Source of the DNA: a virus
Strand: one strand, 5' to 3'
IMG/VR virus record: IMGVR_UViG_3300008266_000461
Span: 1 to 23,971 of that record
DNA length: 23,971 bases
Shown piece after piece: positions 5,078 through 15,200 of the stretch. How positions within the stretch are numbered: the stretch's first letter is position 1; each line of letters starts with the position of its first letter. Below the pieces are notes generated by a model. It was not told the DNA's origin. It searched no databases and saw only the letters and a program-made list of their open reading frames with translations. The translations under genes were made by a program, and so were the position numbers.

Positions 5078-6246
5078 GAGTAAGAGATAATCTATCATCC
5101 GTTGTATCTTCAATAGGTAAAAATAATTATTCTCCTTCTAAAAAATCTCAAGTAGGTAGAGTATATGGAGTTGTTACTACTGAAAATACTCCTACTAAAG
5201 CTATGTTTGAAAAAGCTGGTGGTTGGACAGGTATAGGTACTGTTTTTTATTTAGATTATATTCAATCTAAAAATACTGTTGGTAGTATAGATGATAATTT
5301 TTTAAATTCTTGTAAATTAGCTAAACCTCTTTACCCTCAAAATCAATATTATCCTTTAAAAGGAGAATTAATATACATAGATGAACTTCCATCTCCTGTA
5401 TCTCAAATATCTAATACCTCATTTTCAAAATACTATATAAGTACTATTAATTTATGGAATAATCAACAGCAAAACTCACAACCAGCAGATGATAATGCTA
5501 GTTTAGGAGTTACATTTGTTGAAAATCCAAATATAAAAGCTTTACTTTCATTTGAAGGAGATAATATAATTCAAGGAAGGCAAGGTGCTGGTTTAAGATT
5601 TAGTTCTACAACTAAATTATATAGTAATTTAAATGAATGGAGTACTATAGGAAATGATACTGATCCTATCACTATATTAAGTAATGGTTTTGCATACAAT
5701 CCTAATGAAAAATATCATGTTGAAAAAATAAATAAAGACTTATCCTCTATTTATCTTACTTCTGCTCAAAAAATACCTTTAGTAACCGATAAAACTGGTG
5801 TATTAAATAATCTTACTAATCCATTAAATATACCTGATTATTTTAATGCTCAACTTATTTTTAATAGTGATAGAGTAGTAATTAATTCTAAACGAGATGA
5901 AGTAATGTTATTTGCAAAAACAAATATTGAATTAAATACTAAAAACATTATTAATTTAAATGCTGATGAAAGGGTACATTTAAATTCTAACACTGTATTT
6001 TTAGGCCCGTATGATAAAAATCTTCTTCCCCAACCTGTACTATTAGGAAATGAAACAATAAAACTTTTAATTCATTTACAACAAACATTAACTAGACTTG
6101 CTTCTTATTTATCTAAAACAGTAAGTACATCTGAGGGTTCTCCTATAGTAACTTTAAATTCTGCAGGTAGAGAGCTATTTAATGATATGAAAAAAACAAG
6201 TGATCTGCTAAGTAAAATAACTTCTAAAAAAGTATTTACATCATAA
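5074..6246 (+). CDS. gp5-like baseplate spike protein
   Basis: A 390-residue protein. Its N-terminal region (about 25-125) has the look of a gp5/VgrG OB-fold (GRVYGVVTTENTP). It is followed by the GDNIIQGRQGAGLRFSS segment (about 178-194), a DPITIL element and SIYLTSAQKIP (about 226-236), which recur in spike proteins of marine T4-like phages. Residues 260-310 are Asn/Thr-rich beta repeats (NIELNTKNIINLNADERVHL) typical of the gp5 triple-stranded beta-helix. No lysozyme domain is present, unlike T4 gp5. The trimer would form the membrane-piercing central spike. The gene overlaps its neighbours on both sides (4 nt upstream, 1 nt downstream). Confidence 0.8.
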   Translation: MRVRDNLSSVVSSIGKNNYSPSKKSQVGRVYGVVTTENTPTKAMFEKAGGWTGIGTVFYLDYIQSKNTVGSIDDNFLNSCKLAKPLYPQNQYYPLKGELIYIDELPSPVSQISNTSFSKYYISTINLWNNQQQNSQPADDNASLGVTFVENPNIKALLSFEGDNIIQGRQGAGLRFSSTTKLYSNLNEWSTIGNDTDPITILSNGFAYNPNEKYHVEKINKDLSSIYLTSAQKIPLVTDKTGVLNNLTNPLNIPDYFNAQLIFNSDRVVINSKRDEVMLFAKTNIELNTKNIINLNADERVHLNSNTVFLGPYDKNLLPQPVLLGNETIKLLIHLQQTLTRLASYLSKTVSTSEGSPIVTLNSAGRELFNDMKKTSDLLSKITSKKVFTS

Positions 6247-7499
6247 TGGCTAATACTACTAATATATCACCTATAATATCTCCAGATATTTTAAAAGCAA
6301 TATCTACATCTACTGCTATTAAAACTTTTGGAACACAAACAAAAGATGAAAATAAAGAAACAATAATTATAGGCAATCAAACTAAAACTGCCGAATTAGA
6401 TAATGAATTAGATAATTTAGATAAGCGTGAAGAACAAGCCGGAATAAATAAAGATAATACTATTCAAAATGCCTTATACCAACTTGACACAAATCAAATC
6501 ACTCAGGACCAATATAATGAAATATATAAACAAGCTGAAATTTCATATGGCGCTGAAATAGATGCTATTAATATTCAACGAAAAAAAATTGATCAAGATA
6601 AAGATATTATAGAAGATGATCCTTATACAGGAATAAAAAATGAACAAAAAAGTCTTAATACTAGTATAAAAAAATCAAAAAAAGATACTCAAAATGAAGA
6701 AAATAAATCTAAAAAAGATTTAACAAAACAAATAGTCTCTAACGTTACAAAAACATTAGCTCCTGTTTTAGCTCTTCAATTAACAAATAGTTTTTTAACT
6801 TTAATTTCTCAAAGAAAAAAATTAGAAGAATTAGTAAACCAAGTAAATAATTATATAGATACTCAAGTTAAAGATCAAGCTACTATAACTATAGCAACTA
6901 ATTTAAGAAATAATGCTATAACATTAATTAATAATAATATTAAAAAATTAACTGATTTAGAAAAAATACTTAAAACGGTAAGCGCTATAATAATTACAAC
7001 TACTTTAATAATAACTATAATTGAAAGAATTTTAAGTTTACCTATACCAGTTTTAATCCCTATAAAAATTCAACTTCAACCTAAACTACAAAAAATATTA
7101 AAACTAATATCAGCATTAAGTGCTTTACTAGTTATAGCTACTATGTTATTATCTAATGAAATAATATATCTAAATGAATTAAGAGACCGCTTAAAAGAAA
7201 TCAGTTTAAAATTAGATGGTAAAACATTAGAAAATTTAGATGATAAACAATTATCTGAACTATCAGATGAATTTTTACCAATAGGTAAAGATTATGGTTC
7301 TTACAAAGAATTTAGATTTGCTATTAAAGAAGAACAAAATCCAAAATTTGTTGTTAAAGGTAATAAACGTCGTTATGCTGTAGCTATTAATAGTTATGGT
7401 GTAGAAATAATTAAAAGTGAATATTCATTTACTTTAGACCCAAACGATTTAATTGAACAATTAAAACTAATTATCGATCAACGAAATTTACAAGGATAA
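6246..7499 (+). CDS. Coiled-coil protein with two hydrophobic segments, baseplate block
   Basis: A 417-residue protein: a polar Lys/Gln/Asn-rich helical N-terminal part (about 40-160), a further helical region (160-240), two strongly hydrophobic segments (about 241-262 and 284-303) separated by a proline-rich loop (LPIPVLIPI), then a soluble C-terminal domain (345-417) with RRYAVAINSYGVEIIKSEY. Its TAATG junction with the spike gene (1-nt overlap) indicates coupled translation. Its place between spike and wedge genes suggests a structural or ejected protein. Candidates are a short tape-measure-like or membrane-inserting protein. I know no assigned function. Confidence 0.75.
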   Translation: MANTTNISPIISPDILKAISTSTAIKTFGTQTKDENKETIIIGNQTKTAELDNELDNLDKREEQAGINKDNTIQNALYQLDTNQITQDQYNEIYKQAEISYGAEIDAINIQRKKIDQDKDIIEDDPYTGIKNEQKSLNTSIKKSKKDTQNEENKSKKDLTKQIVSNVTKTLAPVLALQLTNSFLTLISQRKKLEELVNQVNNYIDTQVKDQATITIATNLRNNAITLINNNIKKLTDLEKILKTVSAIIITTTLIITIIERILSLPIPVLIPIKIQLQPKLQKILKLISALSALLVIATMLLSNEIIYLNELRDRLKEISLKLDGKTLENLDDKQLSELSDEFLPIGKDYGSYKEFRFAIKEEQNPKFVVKGNKRRYAVAINSYGVEIIKSEYSFTLDPNDLIEQLKLIIDQRNLQG

Positions 7500-7512
7500 A
7501 ATATTTATAATT

Positions 7513-7836
7513 ATGAATGCTAAAATATTTAAAAATTTAATTAAAGAAGCAGTTCGCGAAGCCGTTCGTGAAGAAATCGGTGTTTTGTTATTAGAACAAA
7601 AGAAACAAGAATTAAACGAAAACAAAACATTTAGTTTTACTAGCAATGATGTACCTATTAATGGTGAAGCTAAAGCAGCTTTACGTAGTAAAATGGGGTC
7701 TATGTTCGGATATGAACAACCTCAATCTCATTTAAAAGTTGATACTGCTTCTGATAATCCATTTGCAGCTTTTATTGCAGATGCTGGAGCTAATATGACT
7801 GCCCAGGATTTATCTGGATTAAGAAATTTAGGATAA
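7513..7836 (+). CDS. Small structural-region hypothetical protein
   Basis: A 107-residue protein with an amphipathic N-terminal helix (about residues 5-33, KNLIKEAVREAVREEIGVLL) and an Ala/Gly/Ser-rich C-terminal half. The helix resembles that of the 172-aa protein at 2673. AATATTTATA ends 3 nt before the ATG. The gp25-like gene begins 1 nt after its stop, so it belongs to the baseplate operon. Function not recognised. The helix may be a docking peptide for another virion protein (inference). Confidence 0.75.
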   Translation: MNAKIFKNLIKEAVREAVREEIGVLLLEQKKQELNENKTFSFTSNDVPINGEAKAALRSKMGSMFGYEQPQSHLKVDTASDNPFAAFIADAGANMTAQDLSGLRNLG

Positions 7837-7837
7837 T

Positions 7838-8242
7838 ATGCCAATACCTCAAACGATACGAGTAAATCCACTTGATTTACAAAAAAATATTGCTATTGGG
7901 GTATCTCTTCCTTTTAGTAAACCATTTACTAGTACTTATACTACTAAAGATCAAATAAAATCTAATTTAGTTAATTTATTGTTAACCTCTAGAGGAGAAA
8001 GAATAATGAATCCTTTTTTTGGTACAGGGTTAAGAGATTTTTTATTTGAAGGTATTACTGATTTTAATGTTGGAAATTTAAAATTAGATTTAATTAATAG
8101 TATTAATACTTTTATTCCTGAAATAACCGTATTAGAAATTAGTGTTATTCCTAATATTGATTATAATCTTATAGATTTAAGTGTTAATTATGTATTAAAT
8201 ATTTCAAATACTCCTGATCAAGTAACAGTACAATTTACCTAA
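7838..8242 (+). CDS. gp25: gp25-like baseplate wedge protein
   Basis: A 134-residue protein of the GPW/gp25 family, close to the usual length (about 130). The diagnostic central motif is visible: a helix with NLLLTSRGER (about 46-55) and then PFFGTGLRDFLFE (59-71), in which the Arg-Gly-Glu-Arg and the following aromatic/Gly positions match gp25/W proteins and their type VI secretion relatives (TssE). Gp25 bridges the wedge to the sheath ring and primes sheath polymerisation. It is followed 2 nt later by the gp6-like gene, the conserved partner order in contractile systems. Confidence 0.9.
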   Translation: MPIPQTIRVNPLDLQKNIAIGVSLPFSKPFTSTYTTKDQIKSNLVNLLLTSRGERIMNPFFGTGLRDFLFEGITDFNVGNLKLDLINSINTFIPEITVLEISVIPNIDYNLIDLSVNYVLNISNTPDQVTVQFT

Positions 8243-8244
8243 TA

Positions 8245-10095
8245 ATGGCTAACGAAGACAAAAACATATCATATTTAAATAAAGATTTTACAAGTTTTAA
8301 AGCTGCTCTACAACAGTATGCCAAAACCTATTTTCCTACAACATATAATGACTTTTCAGAAGCCACTCCTGGTAATTTATTTATTGAAATGGCTTCATAT
8401 GTTGGAGATGTAATGTCATTTTATTTAGATACTCAAACGCAAGAAAATTTTCTTTTATATGCTAAAGAAAAGGAAAATTTATATGCTTTATCTTATGTAA
8501 TGGGTTATCGTCCTAAAGCTTCATATGCGTCAACTACTACTATAGATGTATACCAATTAGTTCCTGCTACTATTGATGCTCTTCCTGGTACTATAATACC
8601 TGATACTTTTAGATATGGTCTAATAATTCCATCTAATACTAGTATAACTTCTAATTCTACAGGAATTAAATTTTTAACTACACAACAAGTAGATTTTACT
8701 GATACAACAGATACTCAAGTTACGTTTATTAATAATGATTATTTTCTTGTTAAAAAAACAGTACCTGTAATTTCTGCTGAAAAAAAATCTACTACTATTT
8801 CATTCCCTGGAAACCAAAAATTTGCAACATCTAACATAACTGATACTAATATATTACAAATATTAAATATTACTGGAAGTGACGGGAATTTTTGGTATGA
8901 AGTTCCATATTTAGCTCAATCAACTATTTATAAAAAAATTGCTAACCCTAATGCTACTACTGATCAAGTACCTTATTTATTACAATTACAAAAGGTACCT
9001 AGACGATATGTGTCTAGAATTCTTTCAGATAATACATTACAGTTAGAATTTGGGGCAGGTCTATCCCAAAATAAAACAGATGAACAAATCATACCTACTC
9101 CAGATAATATTCAATTAGGTTTAGTACCTGGTATTTCATTATTAACTAATAACTATAATGAAGCATCAGTAATGTTTACCCAAGAATATGGGCTAGTTCC
9201 TTCTGGATCTTTTACTGTAAATTACTTAGCAGGTGGTGGTATAACATCTAATGTACCTGCTAATGACTTAACTATTATAGACACTTCAGCTATTTATTTT
9301 AAAAATGGAACCCCTCCAGTTCCAGGAAGTGTAAATGTTGTTTTAAATAGTGTAGTTTCAAATAATCCTTTCCCTTCAGTTGGTGGAAGAAATGGAGACA
9401 CAATTGATGAAATTAGACAAAATGCTTTAAATACATATTCAACTCAATTAAGAGCTGTAACTAAAGATGACTACATAGTAAGAACTTTATCTTTACCTTC
9501 TGATTATGGAAATATTGCTAAAGCTTATATATCACAAGATTTTAATGGAAATCTACAACAAACTGTAGCTCCTACCTCTCTTTATAATCCATTAACTTTA
9601 GATTTGTATGTATTATCTTATAATAATAACAAACAGTTAACCCAAGCTTCAGATACGTTAAAACAAAATTTAGTAACCTATTTAAATCAATATAAAATGG
9701 TTACTGATGCTATTAATATTAAAGATGCTTTTTATATCAATATAGGAATTAATTTTGATATTACTATTTCTAGTGGATATTCAAATAAAGAAGTATTGAC
9801 AAACTGTATTAATATAATAAAAGATTACTTTAATATAGATAAATGGCAAATTAATCAACCAATTATACTTTCAAACATCACAGGTAATTTATTATGTGAT
9901 GTTAAAGGATTACAATCAGTTGTAAAATTAGAAGTTATAAATAAACAAGACCCAACAGGAGCCCTATATTCTCAATATGGATATGATATAGCAGGAGCAA
10001 CCAAAAATGGAAATATATATCCTTCCCTAGACCCAGCTATATTTGAAATTAGATACCCAAATATAGATATTCAGGGAAGAGTTGTTGTTCAATAA
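8245..10095 (+). CDS. gp6: gp6-like baseplate wedge protein (J-like)
   Basis: A 616-residue protein. The N-terminal segment (about 1-80: YLNKDFTSFKAALQQYAK, then DFSEATPGNLFIEMASYVGD with MSFYLD) is the hallmark of gp6/baseplate J-like wedge proteins of T4-like phages. The centre and C-terminus are beta-rich with J-like elements (GRNGDTIDEIRQNA, TKDDYIVRTLSLP). T4 gp6 is 660 aa and forms the continuous inner ring of the baseplate that transmits the contraction signal. Position directly after gp25 (2-nt gap) supports the assignment. Confidence 0.9.
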   Translation: MANEDKNISYLNKDFTSFKAALQQYAKTYFPTTYNDFSEATPGNLFIEMASYVGDVMSFYLDTQTQENFLLYAKEKENLYALSYVMGYRPKASYASTTTIDVYQLVPATIDALPGTIIPDTFRYGLIIPSNTSITSNSTGIKFLTTQQVDFTDTTDTQVTFINNDYFLVKKTVPVISAEKKSTTISFPGNQKFATSNITDTNILQILNITGSDGNFWYEVPYLAQSTIYKKIANPNATTDQVPYLLQLQKVPRRYVSRILSDNTLQLEFGAGLSQNKTDEQIIPTPDNIQLGLVPGISLLTNNYNEASVMFTQEYGLVPSGSFTVNYLAGGGITSNVPANDLTIIDTSAIYFKNGTPPVPGSVNVVLNSVVSNNPFPSVGGRNGDTIDEIRQNALNTYSTQLRAVTKDDYIVRTLSLPSDYGNIAKAYISQDFNGNLQQTVAPTSLYNPLTLDLYVLSYNNNKQLTQASDTLKQNLVTYLNQYKMVTDAINIKDAFYINIGINFDITISSGYSNKEVLTNCINIIKDYFNIDKWQINQPIILSNITGNLLCDVKGLQSVVKLEVINKQDPTGALYSQYGYDIAGATKNGNIYPSLDPAIFEIRYPNIDIQGRVVVQ

Positions 10096-10103
10096 TATTT
10101 ATT
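10094..10103 (+). promoter_or_regulatory. Candidate late promoter box AATATTTATT
   Basis: A variant box 14 nt before ATG 10118. It overlaps the stop codon of the gp6-like gene and could let the lysin be transcribed on its own. Confidence 0.35.
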
Positions 10104-10117
10104 AAAAACTATAAAAT

Positions 10118-10717
10118 ATGAACCTAGACAAATTAAAAGGACACATTCCAGATGCTGTAATTGCCCAATTACCAGACACAATTGCAAAATTTGAATTAAA
10201 TACTCCATTACGTTTAGCCCACTTCTTAGCTCAAGCAGGACACGAGTCCGGTGGATTTAAAGCAGTAAATGAAAATTTAAATTATGGTGCTAAGGGTTTA
10301 TTAGGTATATTTAAAAAGTATTTTCCAACTGCTGATAAAGCAGCTTTATACGAGCGCAAACCAGAAAAAATTGCTAATTTAGTTTATGGTGGTAGAATGG
10401 GTAATGGTCCTGAAGCATCTGGTGAAGGTTGGAAATTTAGAGGTCGTGGTTATATCCAATTAACTGGTAAAGATAACTATAAAGCATTTGATGCTGTTGT
10501 TCCTGAAAATTTACTTGAGTCACCAGATTTAGTTGCTACTAAATATCCATTATTATCTGCTGCTTGGTTCTTTCATAAAAATGGCTTACATAAAATCGCT
10601 GATAAGGGTGCTACTGATGCAGTTGTAACTGAAGTTACAAAGCGCGTTAATGGTGGTGTTATTGGTTTAGCTGATCGTATTAAACATTTTAAAGAATATC
10701 ACGCATTGCTTGCGTAA
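10118..10717 (+). CDS. GH19 (chitinase-like) peptidoglycan hydrolase
   Basis: A 199-residue single-domain GH19 enzyme, typical of phage endolysins that cut the glycan strands of peptidoglycan. The family signature is clear: AHFLAQAGHESGGF (34-47), NENLNY (51-56) and GWKFRGRGYIQLTG (104-117). E43 and E52 are the likely catalytic pair, with T116, by analogy with the Salmonella phage SPN1S endolysin. There is no signal peptide and no separate cell-wall-binding domain. Codons are more even (more CGT/CGC) than in the flanking structural genes. It lies inside the baseplate block without an adjacent holin or spanin, so it could be either the lysis enzyme or a virion-associated lysozyme replacing the domain missing from the spike. 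Confidence 0.9.
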   Translation: MNLDKLKGHIPDAVIAQLPDTIAKFELNTPLRLAHFLAQAGHESGGFKAVNENLNYGAKGLLGIFKKYFPTADKAALYERKPEKIANLVYGGRMGNGPEASGEGWKFRGRGYIQLTGKDNYKAFDAVVPENLLESPDLVATKYPLLSAAWFFHKNGLHKIADKGATDAVVTEVTKRVNGGVIGLADRIKHFKEYHALLA

Positions 10718-10734
10718 AACAGTTTGATAGTTAC

Positions 10735-10744
10735 TATATTTATA
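10735..10744 (+). promoter_or_regulatory. Candidate late promoter box TATATTTATA
   Basis: TATATTTATA 17 nt before ATG 10762, in the 44-nt gap after the lysin gene. No TTTG at 19-21 nt upstream. Confidence 0.45.
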
Positions 10745-10761
10745 TGTAGTAATTACTAATT

Positions 10762-11868
10762 ATGGCTGTTTATAAAATATTCCCTGAAAAGAGTGCTACT
10801 CTCTATTCATATTATCCTAATCTCAATTCAGGACAGGATGAAATATTAGAATTAAGTACATATAAATCTATAACAGGTACTAATGAAGTATCTCGTCCCC
10901 TTATTAAATTTCCAACAGATCAAATAAATGATATTATAGATAATAAAATATCTGGGGCATCATATGATACTTACTTAAAAATGTATTTATCTAATGCTTC
11001 TGAATTACCAGTAAACTATACTGTATTTTGCTATGCCTTAACTCAGGATTGGAATGTAGGAACAGGAAGGTTGGGTAATTCTCCTATTACAACAAATGGG
11101 GTTAGTTGGATATATACTAATGAATTAAATGGCAATGTGTGGACTGATACTACGTTTCAGTCTTCCCAAACAGGTTCATATAGTCCTGATGGAGCAGTAG
11201 GAGGAGGAACTTGGTGGGATTATCCTTCTCTTCAAGTTAGTCAATCATTTAATAATATTTCATCAAAAGATATTGAAATTAAAGTAACAGATATTGTAGA
11301 TATTTGGTATGATAATGGTATTTATTTTCCTAATTATGGTTTTATTCTTAAACATTCTTCATCTTTAGAATTTACAGACGCTCCTAAATTTGAATTAAAA
11401 TATTTTTCTGGGACTACTCATACAATTTATCCTCCATCTCTTGAATTTAGATGGGATGATTCAATATATAATACAGGTTCTTTAAATGTTGTTACTTCAA
11501 GTTTATTTGCTTTAACCTTAGGTAATAACAAAGGAGAATTTCAACAAGACTCAATACAACGTTTTAGAGTAAATGTAAGGGATATTTATCCTTCGGTAGC
11601 ATTTAGGACATCTATTAGTTATGCTAATGCAAAAGCATTACCTTCTTCTTCATACTGGTCAATAAAAGATTTGGATACTGAAGAAATTGTCGTAGATTAT
11701 GATACATCATATACTAAAATAAGCTGTGATCCAAATGGTAATTATTTTGACGTTTATATGAATGGTTTAGAACCTGAACGTTATTATAAATTATTAATCA
11801 AAACAATAGTAGAAAATAAAGAAGTAGTAATATCTGATAAGGATTATATTTTTAAAGTTATAAGATAA
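10762..11868 (+). CDS. Virion structural protein with DNRLRE-like N-terminal domain
   Basis: A 368-residue beta-rich protein. Residues 1-215 resemble DNRLRE-type beta-sandwich domains: an opening VYKIFPEKSATLYSYYPNLN, a middle TWWDYPSLQVSQSF and a DIVDIWYDNGIYFPNYGFIL strand pair. A second region (about 220-368, from PPSLEFRWDD) looks like another beta-sandwich. Such proteins lie between wedge and fibre genes in marine T4-like phages. A baseplate-peripheral or carbohydrate-contacting role is plausible but not shown. It overlaps the next gene by 1 nt (TAATG), so the two are coupled. Confidence 0.7.
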   Translation: MAVYKIFPEKSATLYSYYPNLNSGQDEILELSTYKSITGTNEVSRPLIKFPTDQINDIIDNKISGASYDTYLKMYLSNASELPVNYTVFCYALTQDWNVGTGRLGNSPITTNGVSWIYTNELNGNVWTDTTFQSSQTGSYSPDGAVGGGTWWDYPSLQVSQSFNNISSKDIEIKVTDIVDIWYDNGIYFPNYGFILKHSSSLEFTDAPKFELKYFSGTTHTIYPPSLEFRWDDSIYNTGSLNVVTSSLFALTLGNNKGEFQQDSIQRFRVNVRDIYPSVAFRTSISYANAKALPSSSYWSIKDLDTEEIVVDYDTSYTKISCDPNGNYFDVYMNGLEPERYYKLLIKTIVENKEVVISDKDYIFKVIR

Positions 11869-12200
11869 TGTCTCAAATTCCAATACAAAAAACCGTATTT
11901 ACTAAAGATACTTATGGAAGAGTAATTGACACCCAATTTCGCCAGTTACTTACTCAGGGAGGAGAAGAACAATTATCTTTTACTGTTGATGATTTTTTTG
12001 AACTTTATGATCAGCTATTTTATCAAATTCCTAGAGAAGGAGAAATAAATTCACATCAATACATTTTACAAAGAGAAGCAGATTATTTAGGTATTAGTAT
12101 TAGTCAAGATGATGTACAAGCACTTCTAGATGAAATTACATCATTAAGACAACAAATATTAGATGCTCAAACTACAATAAACGATTTGACTAAACAATAA
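11868..12200 (+). CDS. Small structural-region protein with C-terminal coiled coil
   Basis: A 110-residue acidic protein with a helix-rich N-terminal body (residues 1-75, FTVDDFFELYDQLFYQIPRE in the middle) and a C-terminal coiled coil (about 83-108, ALLDEITSLRQQILDAQTTI). It overlaps both neighbours by 1 nt and so is probably translated in step with the large protein that follows. The coiled coil suggests an oligomerisation or assembly partner of the 1484-aa product. No family is recognised with confidence. Confidence 0.75.
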   Translation: MSQIPIQKTVFTKDTYGRVIDTQFRQLLTQGGEEQLSFTVDDFFELYDQLFYQIPREGEINSHQYILQREADYLGISISQDDVQALLDEITSLRQQILDAQTTINDLTKQ

Positions 12201-15200
12201 TGGCAGATAATATTAAAATAATAGGTGAAATTTTAAATACACAACAAGTATCTCGTTATGAAGATGCTGATCTTAATTTACTTTCACCTCAGTTATTAAA
12301 AGAAGATTTTGGACAGCAAAACGATTATATTGAATATTTTGTTTACGATGCTGGAAATAATCTTTTAAATATTAATTATAGTTATAAGGATTTTAAATCT
12401 CCCTCTACATCATATATTAATCCAATAGATGGAACCTTACCTATTATTGAAATAGACCCTGTTACAGATCTGCAAAACTTAGGATATTCCTCTGGAGAAT
12501 TTACAGTTCAATATAATTTTTTTAATAATCAAGTTTCCAATCCAAACGCAGAATTATTTTTAAAAGAAATATCATCAGATAGAACTGAAATAAGAGTAGG
12601 ATCTACTATTTTAACAAATAAAGAAATTGAAACTGCTGCTTTATCTCTTATAAATGCATATACTGGGTCTACTTATTTTGTTGATTATCTTATTAATTTT
12701 GGAAACAATGAACAAGTAGTAGCAGTAAATGTTGCTCTTAATAGAATAGATTCTGGTTATGAAATTTTATTTAAACTATATCAACCTCTTCCTAGCACAA
12801 TTGAGGATAAATCAACTTTATGGGTTGTACAAGAAAAAGTTAATCCATATGTTTTTAATATTAATTTAGATAAATTTGTTATTCCTGCTCCTGGCCCTCA
12901 GTTAAGAGGTCCTAATTTTAGTATTGATATTTCTAATCAAAATAATATAGCTACTTCATATCAAACCTATGAAGGTTTAGTAAATAGTCTTCAAAATGTA
13001 TCTTCTTCATATCACCAACTTTTAAATCTAATTACTTCTCAAAGTATTGATATTAATACTAACTATACTAATTTTAGTAACTTTGTATTTTTTAGCTCAG
13101 CGGAGCAAAGAATAATAAAATTTTATAATAAAGTAAAAGAAATAGAAGATTATACAAATAATATATCTGTTTACACTTCATTAACTTCTAGTAGACCTAA
13201 TCTAACTAATGACCTAAATTCAGCTACAGCTAGTATAAATAATATTATATCTAATTTTGATGGATTTGAATACTATTTATATTTTGAAAGTGGGTCAACT
13301 CTTATCTCATCAGAAGATTTTGGAATTAACCCATACCCAAAATCTACTTCTACCAAACCCTTTACTCTACAATCAACAGGATCAATAAATGCTTCTTTAT
13401 GGTATAATAGTGCTATTATTAAAGCTATTAATTATGACGAACAAAATCAAAATAATTTAGTATATACAATACCTACTTTTATCCAAGATGATGATAACAA
13501 TACTCCATATTTTACTTTCCTTAATATGGTTGGTCATTATTTTGATAATATTTGGATTTACTTACAAGCAATTACCGATATTAATTTAGCAAATAATAAT
13601 TTAGAACAAGGTGTTTCTAAAGACTTAGTATATACTGTTTTACAATCATTAGGTACTAAATTGTATAACAAATATGGTGATTCTGAAACAGATTTATTTT
13701 TAGTTGGGCAAGATAGTGGTAGTGCTAATTTTGATAATAATTTTACTCCTACTGGCTCTTATTTAAATAATATTCCACGCAAAGATCTACTTGCAGAGAC
13801 ATATAAACGTATTTATCATAATTTACCTTTATTATTAAAAACTAAAGGTACAACTTATGGATTACAAACATTAATATCTACTTTTGGTATTACTAGTAGT
13901 ATACTAAATGTTAAAGAATACGGAGGTGATCTGAAAGTTAATATGTTAGACGAGTATAATAATGATAAAATAAGAATAGTTACCAATAGTATAGCATCAG
14001 GTAGTGTTTTATCTCCTTTTATTAGTCTTCAAACAAACCCTTCTATATCTCAACTTAGAACTACAGACTATCACTATGTTGATGTTTCATTTTCCCCTGA
14101 AACCCAAATTGATACGTATGCTTCAGCTTCAATAGCAATAGCTAAACCTAATTGGAGTTTAGATAATATTATTGGAGACCCTAATTATCTATACAGTGGA
14201 TCATATACAGAATTAGATATAGATAAAAATACCTACTATAATTTTAATCCATCATATATGGATTATGCCGGATTTATCCGTTTAATTCAATTTTTTGATA
14301 ATTCATTATTTAAAATGCTAAAAGATTTTGTCCCTGCAAGGGCAAATTTATCCACAGGCATTACCATTAGCTCCCCAGTTTTAGAAAGAAATAAATTTGT
14401 ATATTCGAATCCATCTTCTACTTCTAAGATAGAAGTAAATGAAGGTATTATTGAAGGCCCTACTATTGGGACTGAATATACAGACATATATCAACACTTA
14501 ACAGGTAGCAGAGTAGCTTATTACACAGGTGAATTTGAAGGAGATGTTGTTGATTATAGTGATATTTTTGATGAAGTTAATTTTAACCCTTATTTATTTC
14601 CTACTTCTAGTATAGATTTAAACGCCTTTAACCACTCAGACTTTAATGTATTATTTAATAATATATCTTCTAGCATATTATCTATTAATCGTAAATTATT
14701 AGAACCTATATATGTAATGAATAGTCCTCTTAGATTAGCAGGATATTCATCTAGTTACTATGCAGAATTGCAAGACTCATATGAGTCTCTAAAAACACAT
14801 CAACTTTCACGTTATGAAGGAGTAAAAATATCTAGTTTAAAATATAATACTTATACTAGTGCTTCTTCAACTTATAATGGAGATATATCATTTGGAAAAG
14901 AAGCTACAATAAATAAAAATACAAGAAAAATAGGACTATTTACAGAAATAGTATCTTCCTCATTTCTACCTGGTCGTAATAGATTGTCTTTAAAATATCT
15001 TGTAGATGAATTTGGTGGGTTAACTGAATTAAATCAGCGTAATAAACATTGGGAAGAGGTTCAAAGAACTTTTATTGCTGGTGATTATTTAAATGTATCA
15101 CAATTTGATAATCAAAAATATGGCAATCAAAAAACAACAGATGGAGATAAACTAATATTTGATAGTGGATATGCCTATTATCCAATAATATATTTTAGTA

